Source: Tenacibaculum haliotis
GTDB lineage: Bacteria; Bacteroidota; Bacteroidia; Flavobacteriales; Flavobacteriaceae
Reading direction: 5' to 3'
DNA: 64,000 nt
Assembly: GCF_025215075.1 (NCBI RefSeq)
Contig: NZ_JAOBTH010000027.1
Span: 124,001-188,000, forward strand
Positions 37,529 to 45,975 of this stretch are shown here, one piece after another (the stretch's first letter is position 1; every line of letters starts with the position of its first letter). The position numbers and the translations under genes were made by a program. The notes under the pieces are model-generated. The model did not search any database. It worked only from the letters and a program-made list of their open reading frames with translations, and was not told where the DNA came from.

Positions 37529-38893
37529 ATGAGAAATATATTAATTATTGGAGCAGGTAGATCTTGCTCGTCTCTTATAAAATATTTATTAGATAAATCT
37601 ACATCTGAAAACCTACACCTAACTATTGGTGATGTTTCTATTGAAAATGCAACATCAATAATTAATAACCATAAAAATGCGACTGCAATAGAGCTAGATG
37701 TTTTTAATACAGCGCAACGTACGGAAGCTGTAAAAAAAGCTGATATTGTTATTTCAATGCTCCCTGCTCGTTTTCATATTGAAGTTGCCAAAGATTGTAT
37801 AAATTATAATAAACACATGGTTACAGCTTCTTATGTTTCTGACGAAATGAAAGCTTTAGACGAGCAAGCAAAAACGAAAGGTTTAGTGTTTATGAATGAA
37901 ATTGGCTTAGACCCAGGAATAGACCACATGAGCGCAATGCAAATTATTGATAAAATTCATGACAAAGGTGCTAAAATGTTACTTTTCGAATCTTTTACTG
38001 GTGGATTGGTTGCTCCTGAGAGCGATACTAATTTATGGAATTACAAATTTACATGGAATCCAAGAAATGTTGTATTAGCTGGCCAGGGTGGCGCTGCCAT
38101 GTTTATTCAAGAAAACACGTATAAATACATACCTTATCACAAACTTTTTAGAAGAACCGAATTTTTAAATATTGATGGTTATGGTAAATTTGAAGGCTAT
38201 GCAAATCGCGATTCTTTAAAATATAGAAGCATCTATAATTTAGAAAACGTACCAACAATGTACAGAGGTACGATTAGAAAGGTTGGTTTTTCTAGAGCTT
38301 GGAATGTTTTTGTTCAATTAGGAATGACAGATGACTCTTATACTATTGAAAATTCTAAAAACTTAAGTTACCGTGATTTTACTAACTTATTTTTAGCATA
38401 TTCTCCTACTGATTCTGTAGAATTAAAATTCCGCTCTTATCTAAAAATAGATCAAGATGATATTATGTGGGATAAATTTTTAGAATTAGATATTTTTAAT
38501 GCTGATAAAAAAATAAGTCTTGCAAATGCAACTCCTGCTGAGATATTACAAGAAATATTGTCAGAAAAATGGACACTTGAAGCTGATGATAAAGATATGA
38601 TTGTAATGCATCATAAATTTGGGTACGAAGACAAGCAAGAAAAGCATCAAATAGAAAGCAGCATGGTTATTAAAGGCGATGATCAAACGTATACTGCAAT
38701 GGCAAAAACTGTTGGTTTACCTGTAGCAATGGCTACTTTACGTATTTTAAATGGCAATATTACAACCCCTGGTGTTCAGTTACCAATTACCAAAGAAGTG
38801 TATGCACCTATTTTAAAGGAATTGGAAGAATATGGAATCACTTTTGTAGAGAAAAAAGTACCGTATTTAGGTTATAACTCAGAAACTTTATAG
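37529..38893 (+). CDS. Saccharopine dehydrogenase family protein
   Basis: A 454-residue NAD(P)-binding protein. The Rossmann start is NILIIGAGRSCSSL (about 3-16). The middle MNEIGLDPGIDHMSAMQ is the saccharopine reductase signature. In Bacteroidota this family is linked to lysine degradation or to reductive deamination of related substrates. No second lysine gene is next to it, so the precise reaction is inferred only at family level. A strong terminator follows. Confidence 0.88.
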   Translation: MRNILIIGAGRSCSSLIKYLLDKSTSENLHLTIGDVSIENATSIINNHKNATAIELDVFNTAQRTEAVKKADIVISMLPARFHIEVAKDCINYNKHMVTASYVSDEMKALDEQAKTKGLVFMNEIGLDPGIDHMSAMQIIDKIHDKGAKMLLFESFTGGLVAPESDTNLWNYKFTWNPRNVVLAGQGGAAMFIQENTYKYIPYHKLFRRTEFLNIDGYGKFEGYANRDSLKYRSIYNLENVPTMYRGTIRKVGFSRAWNVFVQLGMTDDSYTIENSKNLSYRDFTNLFLAYSPTDSVELKFRSYLKIDQDDIMWDKFLELDIFNADKKISLANATPAEILQEILSEKWTLEADDKDMIVMHHKFGYEDKQEKHQIESSMVIKGDDQTYTAMAKTVGLPVAMATLRILNGNITTPGVQLPITKEVYAPILKELEEYGITFVEKKVPYLGYNSETL

Positions 38894-38973
38894 CAATATA
38901 TTTAACTTAATTCTAAATTTATTTTCTAATAACTTAGATAAGTTACAACATAGTAAACTACTATTTCATAATA

Positions 38974-39007
38974 TAAAAAAGGCATCAATTTATTGATGCC
39001 TTTTTTA
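38974..39007 (+). terminator. Terminator after the saccharopine dehydrogenase-like gene
   Basis: AAAAAAGGCATCAAT / ATTGATGCCTTTTT with a two-base centre and long T-run. Confidence 0.88.
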
Positions 39008-39040
39008 TATATCTCTTTTTTTTTAAAGAGTAAATATAGC

Positions 39041-39071
39041 TTGATTTTTAAATAATTTAAAGTTAGTTTTG
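39041..39071 (+). promoter_or_regulatory. Promoter of the alpha/beta hydrolase gene
   Basis: TTG (39041-39043), 20 bases, TAGTTTTG (39064-39071): full Bacteroidota promoter form, 73 bases before the ATG. Confidence 0.6.
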
Positions 39072-39144
39072 CAGCCCCCGATTTTTACTAATTAAAACAG
39101 TATCACATCCTTAACACTATTTAGTTAAATTTTAAAAATCAACA

Positions 39145-39996
39145 ATGAAAAAATCAGTCTTTTTTTTAATCACTTTCTTTCTTTTATTTTTCCAATCCAA
39201 TACTACCACTGCTCAAGCCAATTTTAAAACTCCTTACGGAAACAATAAAGCTGTTGGAAAATATGTTAAAATAAATGGTGCTAAAATTTATTATGAACAG
39301 TACGGAAAAGGAGAACCACTATTAATAATACACAGTTGTGGTACAGATATTAAGGCGATGGAGTATCAAATTGACTACTTTAAAGATAAATATAGAGTAA
39401 TTGTTGCTGATAGTAGAGGGCAAGGTAAATCTGAATTAAAAACAAGATCTTTAACCTATCTTCAAATGGCAAAAGATCTAGAAAAACTTACAAAACATTT
39501 AAATTTACCTTCAATAAACATTCTTGGTTGGAGTGATGGTGGTATCATTGGGTTAAAAATGGGTATCAGAAATAAAGTGAAAATTAATAAAATCGTTACC
39601 ATGGGGCCGAATTTAAGATTCGACAATACTGCGGTTAACGACTGGGCAATTCAGCAAGTTAAAGATATGCACGCTCAAACATTAAAAATGATTAAAAAAG
39701 GTGATACTTCTAAAGACTGGAAAAAAGAATTAAAATTAGATGAACTACTTTTAAACCAACCAGATATAAGTCATGCCGATTTACAAAAAATAAACGCACC
39801 TGTATTAATTACAATTGGAGATAGAGATATTATTAAAAACCAACATGCTGTTGAAATTTTTGATAATATTAAAAAGTCTCAATTATGTATCGTTCCTGGT
39901 GCTAATCACGGAATACCTCGTAATAGCGCAAAAAACTTTAACGAAATAGCGGAGAAATTTTTAGCAAGCGATTTTGATTACAGTGATAAAAACTAA
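39145..39996 (+). CDS. Secreted alpha/beta hydrolase
   Basis: A 283-residue protein with a signal peptide (cleavage near residue 25, TTTAQA). The alpha/beta-hydrolase triad is readable: nucleophile Ser in GWSDGG, acid Asp in IGDRDII, and His in GANHGIP. The oxyanion region is IIHSCGTD. It is probably an exported esterase or lipase-like enzyme of unknown substrate. It has its own promoter and stands alone. Confidence 0.88.
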   Translation: MKKSVFFLITFFLLFFQSNTTTAQANFKTPYGNNKAVGKYVKINGAKIYYEQYGKGEPLLIIHSCGTDIKAMEYQIDYFKDKYRVIVADSRGQGKSELKTRSLTYLQMAKDLEKLTKHLNLPSINILGWSDGGIIGLKMGIRNKVKINKIVTMGPNLRFDNTAVNDWAIQQVKDMHAQTLKMIKKGDTSKDWKKELKLDELLLNQPDISHADLQKINAPVLITIGDRDIIKNQHAVEIFDNIKKSQLCIVPGANHGIPRNSAKNFNEIAEKFLASDFDYSDKN

Positions 39997-40005
39997 CTGT
40001 AAAAA

Positions 40006-40725
40006 TTACATTTTTAAATAAAAATTTTTGGTAAGATTCACATAGGCATCAGTATACTGATGCCTTTCTTCTTCTATAACTAAATTTTCTTTTTCAATCT
40101 CTTTTTCTTCAAAAGAAAACGCTAATAAACTTCTTTTTATTTTGGTGTTTTTATTGCCTTTTACATGGCAAACTTTATTTAAGAACAAATTATTAGTATT
40201 CGCTAACTTCACAAAGTTCTCTTCTTCCTTAAAAGGAATAATAACAGAGAATATTCCTTTTTTTGATAAAATTTTTGAAACCCCTATTATTAATTCTTCA
40301 AAAGATAATGACGAGGTAAAGCGTGCTTTATTACGAGCTTCATTCTCAGTCTCAAAATTATCAGTATAAAATGGTGGATTAGAAACTATAACATCGTATT
40401 GCTCTTCCTCTTCTGCCATCTCTTTAGCAAATTCATTAAAAGAAGCATTGTAGCAAAACAATCGATCTCCCCAATCTGATTGCTCAAAATTTTCTACCGT
40501 TTGCTCATAAGCATCTTCATCAATTTCAACAGCATCAACAGTCATAGCATCACTTCGCTGCGCTAACATTAGCGAAATAACACCTGTACCAGAACCGATA
40601 TCTAAAAGGGTATCCGGATATTCTCCTAAAGAACACCAAGCTCCTAACAAAACAGCATCAGTACCAATTTTCATGGCTGTTTTATCCTGGTTTACAGTAA
40701 ACTCTTTAAATTGAAATGGTTTCAT
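40006..40725 (-). CDS. trmN6: tRNA1(Val) (adenine(37)-N6)-methyltransferase family
   Basis: A 239-residue SAM-dependent methyltransferase (YfiC type). The SAM motif is LLDIGSGTGVISLMLAQR (about 41-58), and the N6-adenine active-site motif is SNPPF (about 114-118). It methylates N6 of A37 in tRNA. It directly follows a 43-codon membrane-protein gene: the stop TAA of that gene abuts this ATG. Confidence 0.9.
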   Translation of the reverse strand: MKPFQFKEFTVNQDKTAMKIGTDAVLLGAWCSLGEYPDTLLDIGSGTGVISLMLAQRSDAMTVDAVEIDEDAYEQTVENFEQSDWGDRLFCYNASFNEFAKEMAEEEEQYDVIVSNPPFYTDNFETENEARNKARFTSSLSFEELIIGVSKILSKKGIFSVIIPFKEEENFVKLANTNNLFLNKVCHVKGNKNTKIKRSLLAFSFEEKEIEKENLVIEEERHQYTDAYVNLTKNFYLKM

Positions 40726-40857
40726 TTAGAAAAATCTTCCGATTATTTTATCTGCATTAAAAAACAAGTACAAAACAACAACTAGCACTGCTATTAAGTA
40801 CAATCCTTTCTTTGGCTTTGTTTCTTTTTTATTACCAAAACGTCTTTTAAATTTCAT
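40726..40857 (-). CDS. 43-residue basic single-span membrane protein
   Basis: ATG at 40855-40857 reads 43 codons to TAA, which abuts the trmN6 ATG. The protein begins MKFKRRFGNKKETKPKKG (strongly basic), then has one hydrophobic helix LYLIAVLVVVLYLFF and ends NADKIIGRFF. The exact junction with the next gene and the clean basic-helix design suggest that it is real. Function unknown. Confidence 0.6.
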   Translation of the reverse strand: MKFKRRFGNKKETKPKKGLYLIAVLVVVLYLFFNADKIIGRFF

Positions 40858-40889
40858 TTTTATTATATTTTATGATGAACAAAATAATT

Positions 40890-41549
40890 TTAATTTACAG
40901 GTTTTATAGCTCGCAGCATTTCTCTTTTTCCGGGAGGACCAGGCAAACGCTCAACAGTAAAACCGACAGCTTGCATTGCTCTACGCACACTTCCTTTTGC
41001 TGAATAAGTAACTAAGATTCCGTTTTCTTTTAAAGCTTCAAACATCCGTTTAAAGATATCTTCTGTCCATAAATCAGGTTGATGTTCTGCTCCGAATGCA
41101 TCAAAATACACTAAATCAAATGCTTTTTTATCTTCTATATCTTTAAAAAACTGTTGACGCTTTGTTAAATAAAAGTTTTTAGTTATTTGATGTTTCTCTT
41201 CCCAAGATAGCGAATGCATCTTATCGAAAACTGCTTGTTTACTTGTTGCCTTTAACTCAACAACATAGTTCAACTTTGCTACTTCTTCACTTACTACTGG
41301 GTAGGCTTCTACACCTACATAATTAACTGTTTTATCACTTTCCAAAAAAGTGATAAAACAGTTTAAACCTGTACCAAAACCAATTTCTAAAATAGAAATT
41401 TTGGGTTTATTTTGTAACGATAACCCGCTTTTTATAAAAACATGATATGCTTCTTGTATTGCACCGTGTTTAGAATGATAGTGCTCATTCCAATCTGGTA
41501 AATGGATCGTTGTAGAACCATCGGACGTTATAATAATTTCTCTTTTAAT
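40890..41549 (-). CDS. mnmD: tRNA 5-aminomethyl-2-thiouridine methyltransferase MnmD, apparent ATT start
   Basis: The methyltransferase that makes mnm5 at U34 of tRNA. The frame is continuous from an in-frame TAG at 41553-41555 through REIIITSDGSTTIHLPDW, the SAM motif LEIGFGTGLN, and the FDAFGAEHQPDLW active-site region, to the end. No ATG, GTG or TTG lies between that TAG and the SAM motif; the first standard-type codon (TTG, 41345) would cut off the SAM site. ATT at 41549 sits where homologues start MKREI, to my recollection. It is 10 bases after the DUF4920 stop, so coupling may help initiation. Confidence 0.8.
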   Translation of the reverse strand: MKREIIITSDGSTTIHLPDWNEHYHSKHGAIQEAYHVFIKSGLSLQNKPKISILEIGFGTGLNCFITFLESDKTVNYVGVEAYPVVSEEVAKLNYVVELKATSKQAVFDKMHSLSWEEKHQITKNFYLTKRQQFFKDIEDKKAFDLVYFDAFGAEHQPDLWTEDIFKRMFEALKENGILVTYSAKGSVRRAMQAVGFTVERLPGPPGKREMLRAIKPVN

Positions 41550-41559
41550 AATCTATTAA

Positions 41560-42057
41560 TTATTTCATTAACACTCCGTGTGCTAAAAAAGAAAATTCTT
41601 TTTTAGGTTCAGTAATTTTTTCAATTTCTTCTTTTGATTTCCCTGCATCTTCAGCGTAATGGCGTAATTCATCAATAGGAGTTACTTTTACAAAAGCTTT
41701 ACCTTCAATAATTACTTCTTTGCCTTGGCTATCTAATGGCATAAAAAAACCATAATCTTTAAATTTAACCATTGTTTTTTTATCCGCCGCAGGCAAAACC
41801 ATCCAACATCCTTTTTTAGTACAAACCTCACCTATTTTAGAAGCAAACTTTACGTTTATCGTATCTCCAATTTTTAATCCATCAAATTTATCAGACATTT
41901 GAGTTTCAGAAAGCGCATTTGTACTTTCTATCTTTTCCCCAAATGAAGTAAATTCAATTTTTGGTGTCACATTTTCTTTCGTTTCTTCTTTCTTTTCTGT
42001 TTTACAAGCAACCATTAGTACGCTTAAAAACAGGCAACAAATTAGTATTCTTTTCAT
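41560..42057 (-). CDS. DUF4920 lipoprotein
   Basis: A 165-residue lipoprotein. ATG 42057 is chosen for its lipoprotein signal (MKRILICCLFLSVLMVACK, lipid Cys 18). The mature part matches the DUF4920 pattern: GDTINVKFASKIGEVCTKKGCWMVLP with two Cys, then VKFKDYGFFMPLDSQGKEVIIEG. The family is widespread in Bacteroidota; its function is unknown but the Cys pair suggests metal or redox binding. mnmD follows by 10 bases. Confidence 0.88.
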   Translation of the reverse strand: MKRILICCLFLSVLMVACKTEKKEETKENVTPKIEFTSFGEKIESTNALSETQMSDKFDGLKIGDTINVKFASKIGEVCTKKGCWMVLPAADKKTMVKFKDYGFFMPLDSQGKEVIIEGKAFVKVTPIDELRHYAEDAGKSKEEIEKITEPKKEFSFLAHGVLMK

Positions 42058-42145
42058 TATCAAAAGGTTAAAGTTAATATATAGCAAATATAATTATAAT
42101 TTATGAAGTACTTCTATTAACAAATCTTTATACAGCTACTTTTTG

Positions 42146-42153
42146 TACCTTTG
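42146..42153 (+). promoter_or_regulatory. -7 element (TACCTTTG) for ilvE
   Basis: Exact TAnnTTTG, 23 bases before the ilvE ATG, in the divergent gap with the DUF4920 gene. No good TTG upstream. Confidence 0.5.
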
Positions 42154-42176
42154 TAACACTGATAAACCAGTATTTT

Positions 42177-43226
42177 ATGGACTTAAATATTCAACAAGTA
42201 GCACAATCAAAAATTGATTCAGTAGATTTTAACAACCTAGCTTTTGGTCGCACTTTTACAGACCATATGTTTGTATGTGATTTCGCTGACGGTGAATGGA
42301 AAAACCCAACAATTAAGCCTTACGGTCCTATGCAGTTTGAGCCATCGGCTAGAGTTTTTCATTACGGACAGGCTGTTTTTGAAGGTATGAAAGCATTTAA
42401 AGATGATAATGATGCTGTTTTCTTGTTTAGACCTGAAGACAATCATACGAGAATAAATGTATCTGCAGAACGTTTAGCAATGCCCGCTGTACCTAAAGAG
42501 GTGTTTTTTGAAGGATTAGAGAAATTATTGAATTTAGATAAAGAATGGATCAAAAAAGGATTGGGAAATTCTCTTTACATACGTCCTTTTATTATTGCTA
42601 CCGAAGGTGCTATTGCAGCTTCACCTGCTGAAGAATATAAATTTATTATTATTTGTTCACCAGCACAATCATATTATGCTGGTGAGGTTAGAGTATTGTT
42701 TGCTGAAGAATATAGTCGTTCTGCTAATGGTGGTGTTGGTTATGCAAAAGCTGCTGGTAATTATGCTGCTCAGTTTCACCCAACGCGCTTAGCCAACGAA
42801 AAAGGATTTCAACAAATAATTTGGACTGATGCTAATACGCATGAATATTTAGAAGAGGCAGGTACCATGAATATCTTTTTTAGAGTTGGTGATAAATTAA
42901 TTACAACACCTACCAATGATCGTATTTTAGATGGAATTACCCGTAAATCTATCATTCAGCTTGCTGAAGATAATAAGATAGCCATTGAAATTCGTAGAGT
43001 ATCAGTAGCTGAAATTAAAGAAGCTGCTAGATTAGGGGATTTAAAAGAAATATTTGGATCGGGTACTGCGGCGGTTATAAACCCAATTAAAGGTTTTAAA
43101 CATCAAGAAGATGTTTTTGAATTACCTGAAATTGACGACTCATATGCAACTCTTTTCAAAGAAAAACTAGTGAATATACAATACAATAAGGCCGAAGACA
43201 AACATAACTGGAGGGTTAAAATTTAG
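42177..43226 (+). CDS. ilvE: Branched-chain amino acid aminotransferase
   Basis: A 349-residue fold-type IV PLP enzyme for leucine, isoleucine and valine. The PLP Lys lies in GGVGYAKAAGNYAA (about 190-205), and the Glu motif in LEEAGTMNIFF. The N-terminal HYGQAVFEGMKAF is the conserved substrate loop. Length matches group II BCATs. It is single and diverges from the DUF4920-mnmD pair. Confidence 0.95.
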   Translation: MDLNIQQVAQSKIDSVDFNNLAFGRTFTDHMFVCDFADGEWKNPTIKPYGPMQFEPSARVFHYGQAVFEGMKAFKDDNDAVFLFRPEDNHTRINVSAERLAMPAVPKEVFFEGLEKLLNLDKEWIKKGLGNSLYIRPFIIATEGAIAASPAEEYKFIIICSPAQSYYAGEVRVLFAEEYSRSANGGVGYAKAAGNYAAQFHPTRLANEKGFQQIIWTDANTHEYLEEAGTMNIFFRVGDKLITTPTNDRILDGITRKSIIQLAEDNKIAIEIRRVSVAEIKEAARLGDLKEIFGSGTAAVINPIKGFKHQEDVFELPEIDDSYATLFKEKLVNIQYNKAEDKHNWRVKI

Positions 43227-43290
43227 GTTTCATCAAAAAAAAACTATCTTAGTCATTCAAAATAAGATATTTAAATTCTAAAGGGGGAAA

Positions 43291-44229
43291 ATGAGAAATA
43301 TTATACTTGCATTATTATCAATAATTATAGGGTTTGCTTTATCGTTATTTACTTTAAATACCTATTTAAAAGGTGCTAGTAAAAATGATAAATCTGAAGA
43401 AACAGTAAAAAAAGAGGCTGTAGTAGCCGAGAAAGTTACTCCTGAAGTAAAAGAAATAGAAAAGCCTATTGAGGTTGAAAAACCAGTAGAAGTTGAGGAA
43501 GCAGCGACCAATGACACGGAAGAAAAAGAAGAATCAGCAATAAATACTGATAACGTTCAGGAAAGCTTTGAAAACTGGAACGCCTACAATAAACAAAATA
43601 TCGATTTAATGTCTACTTTTATTCCTCTTGATAACAAAGGAGCAATAATGGACAAAGGTATCTTCTTAGTTTCATTACGTACAGGAGCTTATATTGCTAT
43701 TAAGTCTATAAATGAAAAAAATGAGATTCAATATCAATTAACCAATATTGAAGATCCTACCAGTATTAAAATTAAAAAATCAATGGTCAGTAAAGCTACC
43801 ATCGCTTATCAATATTTTAAAATGGAAGGAAAAAAACTTCCTCGTTATGATTTTGTAGATTTAGAAGGAACATCACATAATAAAGCAGATACAGAAGGTA
43901 AAATAGTTGTTTTAAAATGTTGGTTTATTACTTGTAAAGTTTGTGTAGAAGAATTTCCACAATTAAATGCTTTAGTTGATAAATATAAAGATGATGATAT
44001 TGAGTTTGTTAGTTTAGCTTTTGATGAAAAAGATAAACTGGTTGAATTTTTAAAAACAAAACCTTTTAAATACACTACTGTACCGAACCAGAAAAAGTAC
44101 ATGGCTAAGAAGTTAAAAGTAAAACAATATCCAACACACCTTATCGTAGATGCTAACGGAGTTATCCTTAAAATGGTTAACAATGTAAAAACCTTAACAT
44201 CAGAATTAGAACGCGTTGTAGGTAAATAA
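43291..44229 (+). CDS. Membrane-anchored TlpA-like thioredoxin-family protein
   Basis: A 312-residue protein. An N-terminal helix (about 4-24) anchors or exports it. A low-complexity Glu/Lys/Pro/Val spacer (about 30-85) follows. The C-terminal domain (about 185-312) is a TlpA/AhpC-type thioredoxin fold with the active site CKVC in VLKCWFITCKVCVEEFP and the cis-Pro in QYPTHLIVD. It probably reduces periplasmic disulfides or is part of cytochrome/sulfur metabolism. It is 64 bases after ilvE. Confidence 0.87.
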   Translation: MRNIILALLSIIIGFALSLFTLNTYLKGASKNDKSEETVKKEAVVAEKVTPEVKEIEKPIEVEKPVEVEEAATNDTEEKEESAINTDNVQESFENWNAYNKQNIDLMSTFIPLDNKGAIMDKGIFLVSLRTGAYIAIKSINEKNEIQYQLTNIEDPTSIKIKKSMVSKATIAYQYFKMEGKKLPRYDFVDLEGTSHNKADTEGKIVVLKCWFITCKVCVEEFPQLNALVDKYKDDDIEFVSLAFDEKDKLVEFLKTKPFKYTTVPNQKKYMAKKLKVKQYPTHLIVDANGVILKMVNNVKTLTSELERVVGK

Positions 44230-44247
44230 CTACCAAATATTATAAAC

Positions 44248-44279
44248 AAAAAAGAGCCTCGTTAATGAGGCTCTTTTTA
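44248..44279. terminator. Bidirectional terminator
   Basis: AAAAAAGAGCCTC / GAGGCTCTTTTT with loop GTTAAT, between the convergent TlpA-like and pyrophosphohydrolase genes. Confidence 0.88.
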
Positions 44280-44663
44280 TTTTTCTAAAATCTCTTTTAT
44301 ATTTGGTTTAAAGTAATTTGGCCCTTTTAATACCTTACCATCTTCACGATATATTGGTTTACCATCTTCACCCAACTTACTCATATTACTTCGCTGAATT
44401 TCATTAAAAACTTCTTCTATCTTATCTTGCATTCCGTGTTCGATAATCGTTCCACATAAAATATACAACATATCACCCAAGGCATCCGCAACCTCTACTA
44501 AATCGTTATTTTCTGCGGCTTCTAAATACTCTTCATTCTCTTCTTTCATCAACTCAAAACGCAGTTTTTTTCTGTCGTCAGAAATTGTTACTGTTGGTTT
44601 GTTTTGAATATTTAATTTAAACGCTGAATGAAACTCGTGTACTGCTTTTATTTTATTCTTCAT
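44277..44663 (-). CDS. MazG / PRA-PH-superfamily pyrophosphohydrolase
   Basis: A 128-residue all-alpha NTP pyrophosphohydrolase. ELMKEENEEYLEA provides the ExxE(E) metal site and VEVADALGDMLYILCG the partner ExxD motif. The C-terminal GPNYFKPNIKEIL is typical of the HisE/MazG-like phosphoribosyl-ATP pyrophosphohydrolase subgroup found singly in Bacteroidota. It is probably a house-cleaning nucleotide hydrolase rather than the histidine enzyme, as no his genes are near. Confidence 0.85.
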   Translation of the reverse strand: MKNKIKAVHEFHSAFKLNIQNKPTVTISDDRKKLRFELMKEENEEYLEAAENNDLVEVADALGDMLYILCGTIIEHGMQDKIEEVFNEIQRSNMSKLGEDGKPIYREDGKVLKGPNYFKPNIKEILEK

Positions 44664-44760
44664 TTGGTGTATTTTAATTCAATTTATATTTTATTCAAAT
44701 AATTAGTTTAATCTTCTTCATTATAAAATCATTCTTTAACTTTGCTGAAAATATAATTTT

Positions 44761-44976
44761 ATGTTTAATCTTATCGCTGCAAAAATGTTTACTCCTGGCA
44801 GAATTGTTTTTGCTTGTATATTCGTTATTGCTTTTATCATTTTAATGTTTTATAGCTATAAGAAAGATGCAAATAACAACAACAAACACTATAAAAATTC
44901 CGCTATTTATGTAGCCATAGGAATATTGAGTTTAATCATTCTTTTATTTCTTGCTAAATTTTTGATTAAAGGTTAA
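44761..44976 (+). CDS. Small two-span membrane protein, unknown
   Basis: A 71-residue protein with two hydrophobic helices (about 14-31 and 47-68) around a basic-Asn loop. No known family recognised. It ends overlapping by four bases the end of the convergent Kir-type channel gene. Its own promoter is not obvious. Confidence 0.6.
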   Translation: MFNLIAAKMFTPGRIVFACIFVIAFIILMFYSYKKDANNNNKHYKNSAIYVAIGILSLIILLFLAKFLIKG

Positions 44977-45893
44977 GCCATTTTTTCTACTTCACTTAAT
45001 TTATCGTGATTTAGTATTGTGTAACCTTCCTTATCAAAATAAGAGGAAGCCGCATATTTCATATCTATTTCTAAATTAGAGAAATTATAAGATGTTGCTT
45101 GATATACATTTTGCCCAAAAGATTCTTCGTAATATTTAAGTAAAATATACACTTGCCCATCCATTTTTTTTATTTGTTCTGTTGTGTATTTAAATAACGG
45201 ACTTTCATTACCTATTTCATGTACCACCGTCCAAATTGTTGGTAAGTACATTATACTATCTCTTTCTAGTTTTAGTTGATAAAATTCTCGTTTATACTCC
45301 CCTTCTTTATTTTCTTCATTTAAAACCAAAGTAACTTTAATTTCAGGCTCAATCATTACCGTTTTTCGATTATTCATTAACCGAAACATTAACGCTTTAT
45401 TTTCTTTAAAGTCTCTTAAAACTAAATTATCACTAAAACGGATGGCTGCTTTTGGTTTAGAAAATCGACCATATAACAATCCAGTAATAAAAGAAAAAGA
45501 TAACAAACCTAACATAGCTTCAAAAGAAGCAACAATATTAGATGCTACACCATGCGGAGCAATACCTCCATAACCTACTGTTGTTAATGTTTGTGCGCTA
45601 AAAAAGAAACCATTTAAAAAATCATATAAAAAAAATTCATCTGGCTGTGTAATTTCTTCAATACCTATTAAAGTATATAGGAGCCCGAAAAAAATGTTTA
45701 AAAAGGTATATCCTACAAATACTAAAAGAAAAAATTTAGTCCAAGACATCTCAACGAAATAGGTGTATAAATCATCTATATTAACGTTTTTGTTTACATG
45801 AATTACATTAGAACTTCCGTCTTTATTAATAAGCCCTCTACTGTTTTCTTGGGAATTATAACCCAATCCTGGATCTTTAATTTTTCTTGCCAT
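44973..45893 (-). CDS. Inward-rectifier-type (Kir) potassium channel protein
   Basis: A 306-residue KirBac-like protein. Two transmembrane helices (about 52-75 and 120-143) flank a pore loop with the K+ selectivity filter TVGYGG (about 108-113). The C-terminal cytoplasmic domain (about 155-306) is the beta-rich IRK domain, with FRLMNNRKTVMIEPEIKVTL. It probably lets K+ through under membrane or ligand control. Bacterial copies are uncommon but occur in Bacteroidota. Confidence 0.92.
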   Translation of the reverse strand: MARKIKDPGLGYNSQENSRGLINKDGSSNVIHVNKNVNIDDLYTYFVEMSWTKFFLLVFVGYTFLNIFFGLLYTLIGIEEITQPDEFFLYDFLNGFFFSAQTLTTVGYGGIAPHGVASNIVASFEAMLGLLSFSFITGLLYGRFSKPKAAIRFSDNLVLRDFKENKALMFRLMNNRKTVMIEPEIKVTLVLNEENKEGEYKREFYQLKLERDSIMYLPTIWTVVHEIGNESPLFKYTTEQIKKMDGQVYILLKYYEESFGQNVYQATSYNFSNLEIDMKYAASSYFDKEGYTILNHDKLSEVEKMA

Positions 45894-45919
45894 TACATTA
45901 TTTTACTTTGTAAAAATAC

Positions 45920-45952
45920 AAAAACCGATTCTTTAATAAAGAATCGGTTTTT
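45920..45952 (-). terminator. Terminator after dipeptidyl peptidase III gene
   Basis: Perfect 15-bp stem AAAAACCGATTCTTT / AAAGAATCGGTTTTT with a three-base loop, 24 bases after the stop. Confidence 0.88.
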
Positions 45953-45975
45953 CATGAATGAATTAAACTATTTAC

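Noticed and set aside
40890-41345. A 151-residue MnmD beginning at TTG 41345
   Set aside because: It would lack the SAM-binding motif, which lies in the same open frame just upstream.
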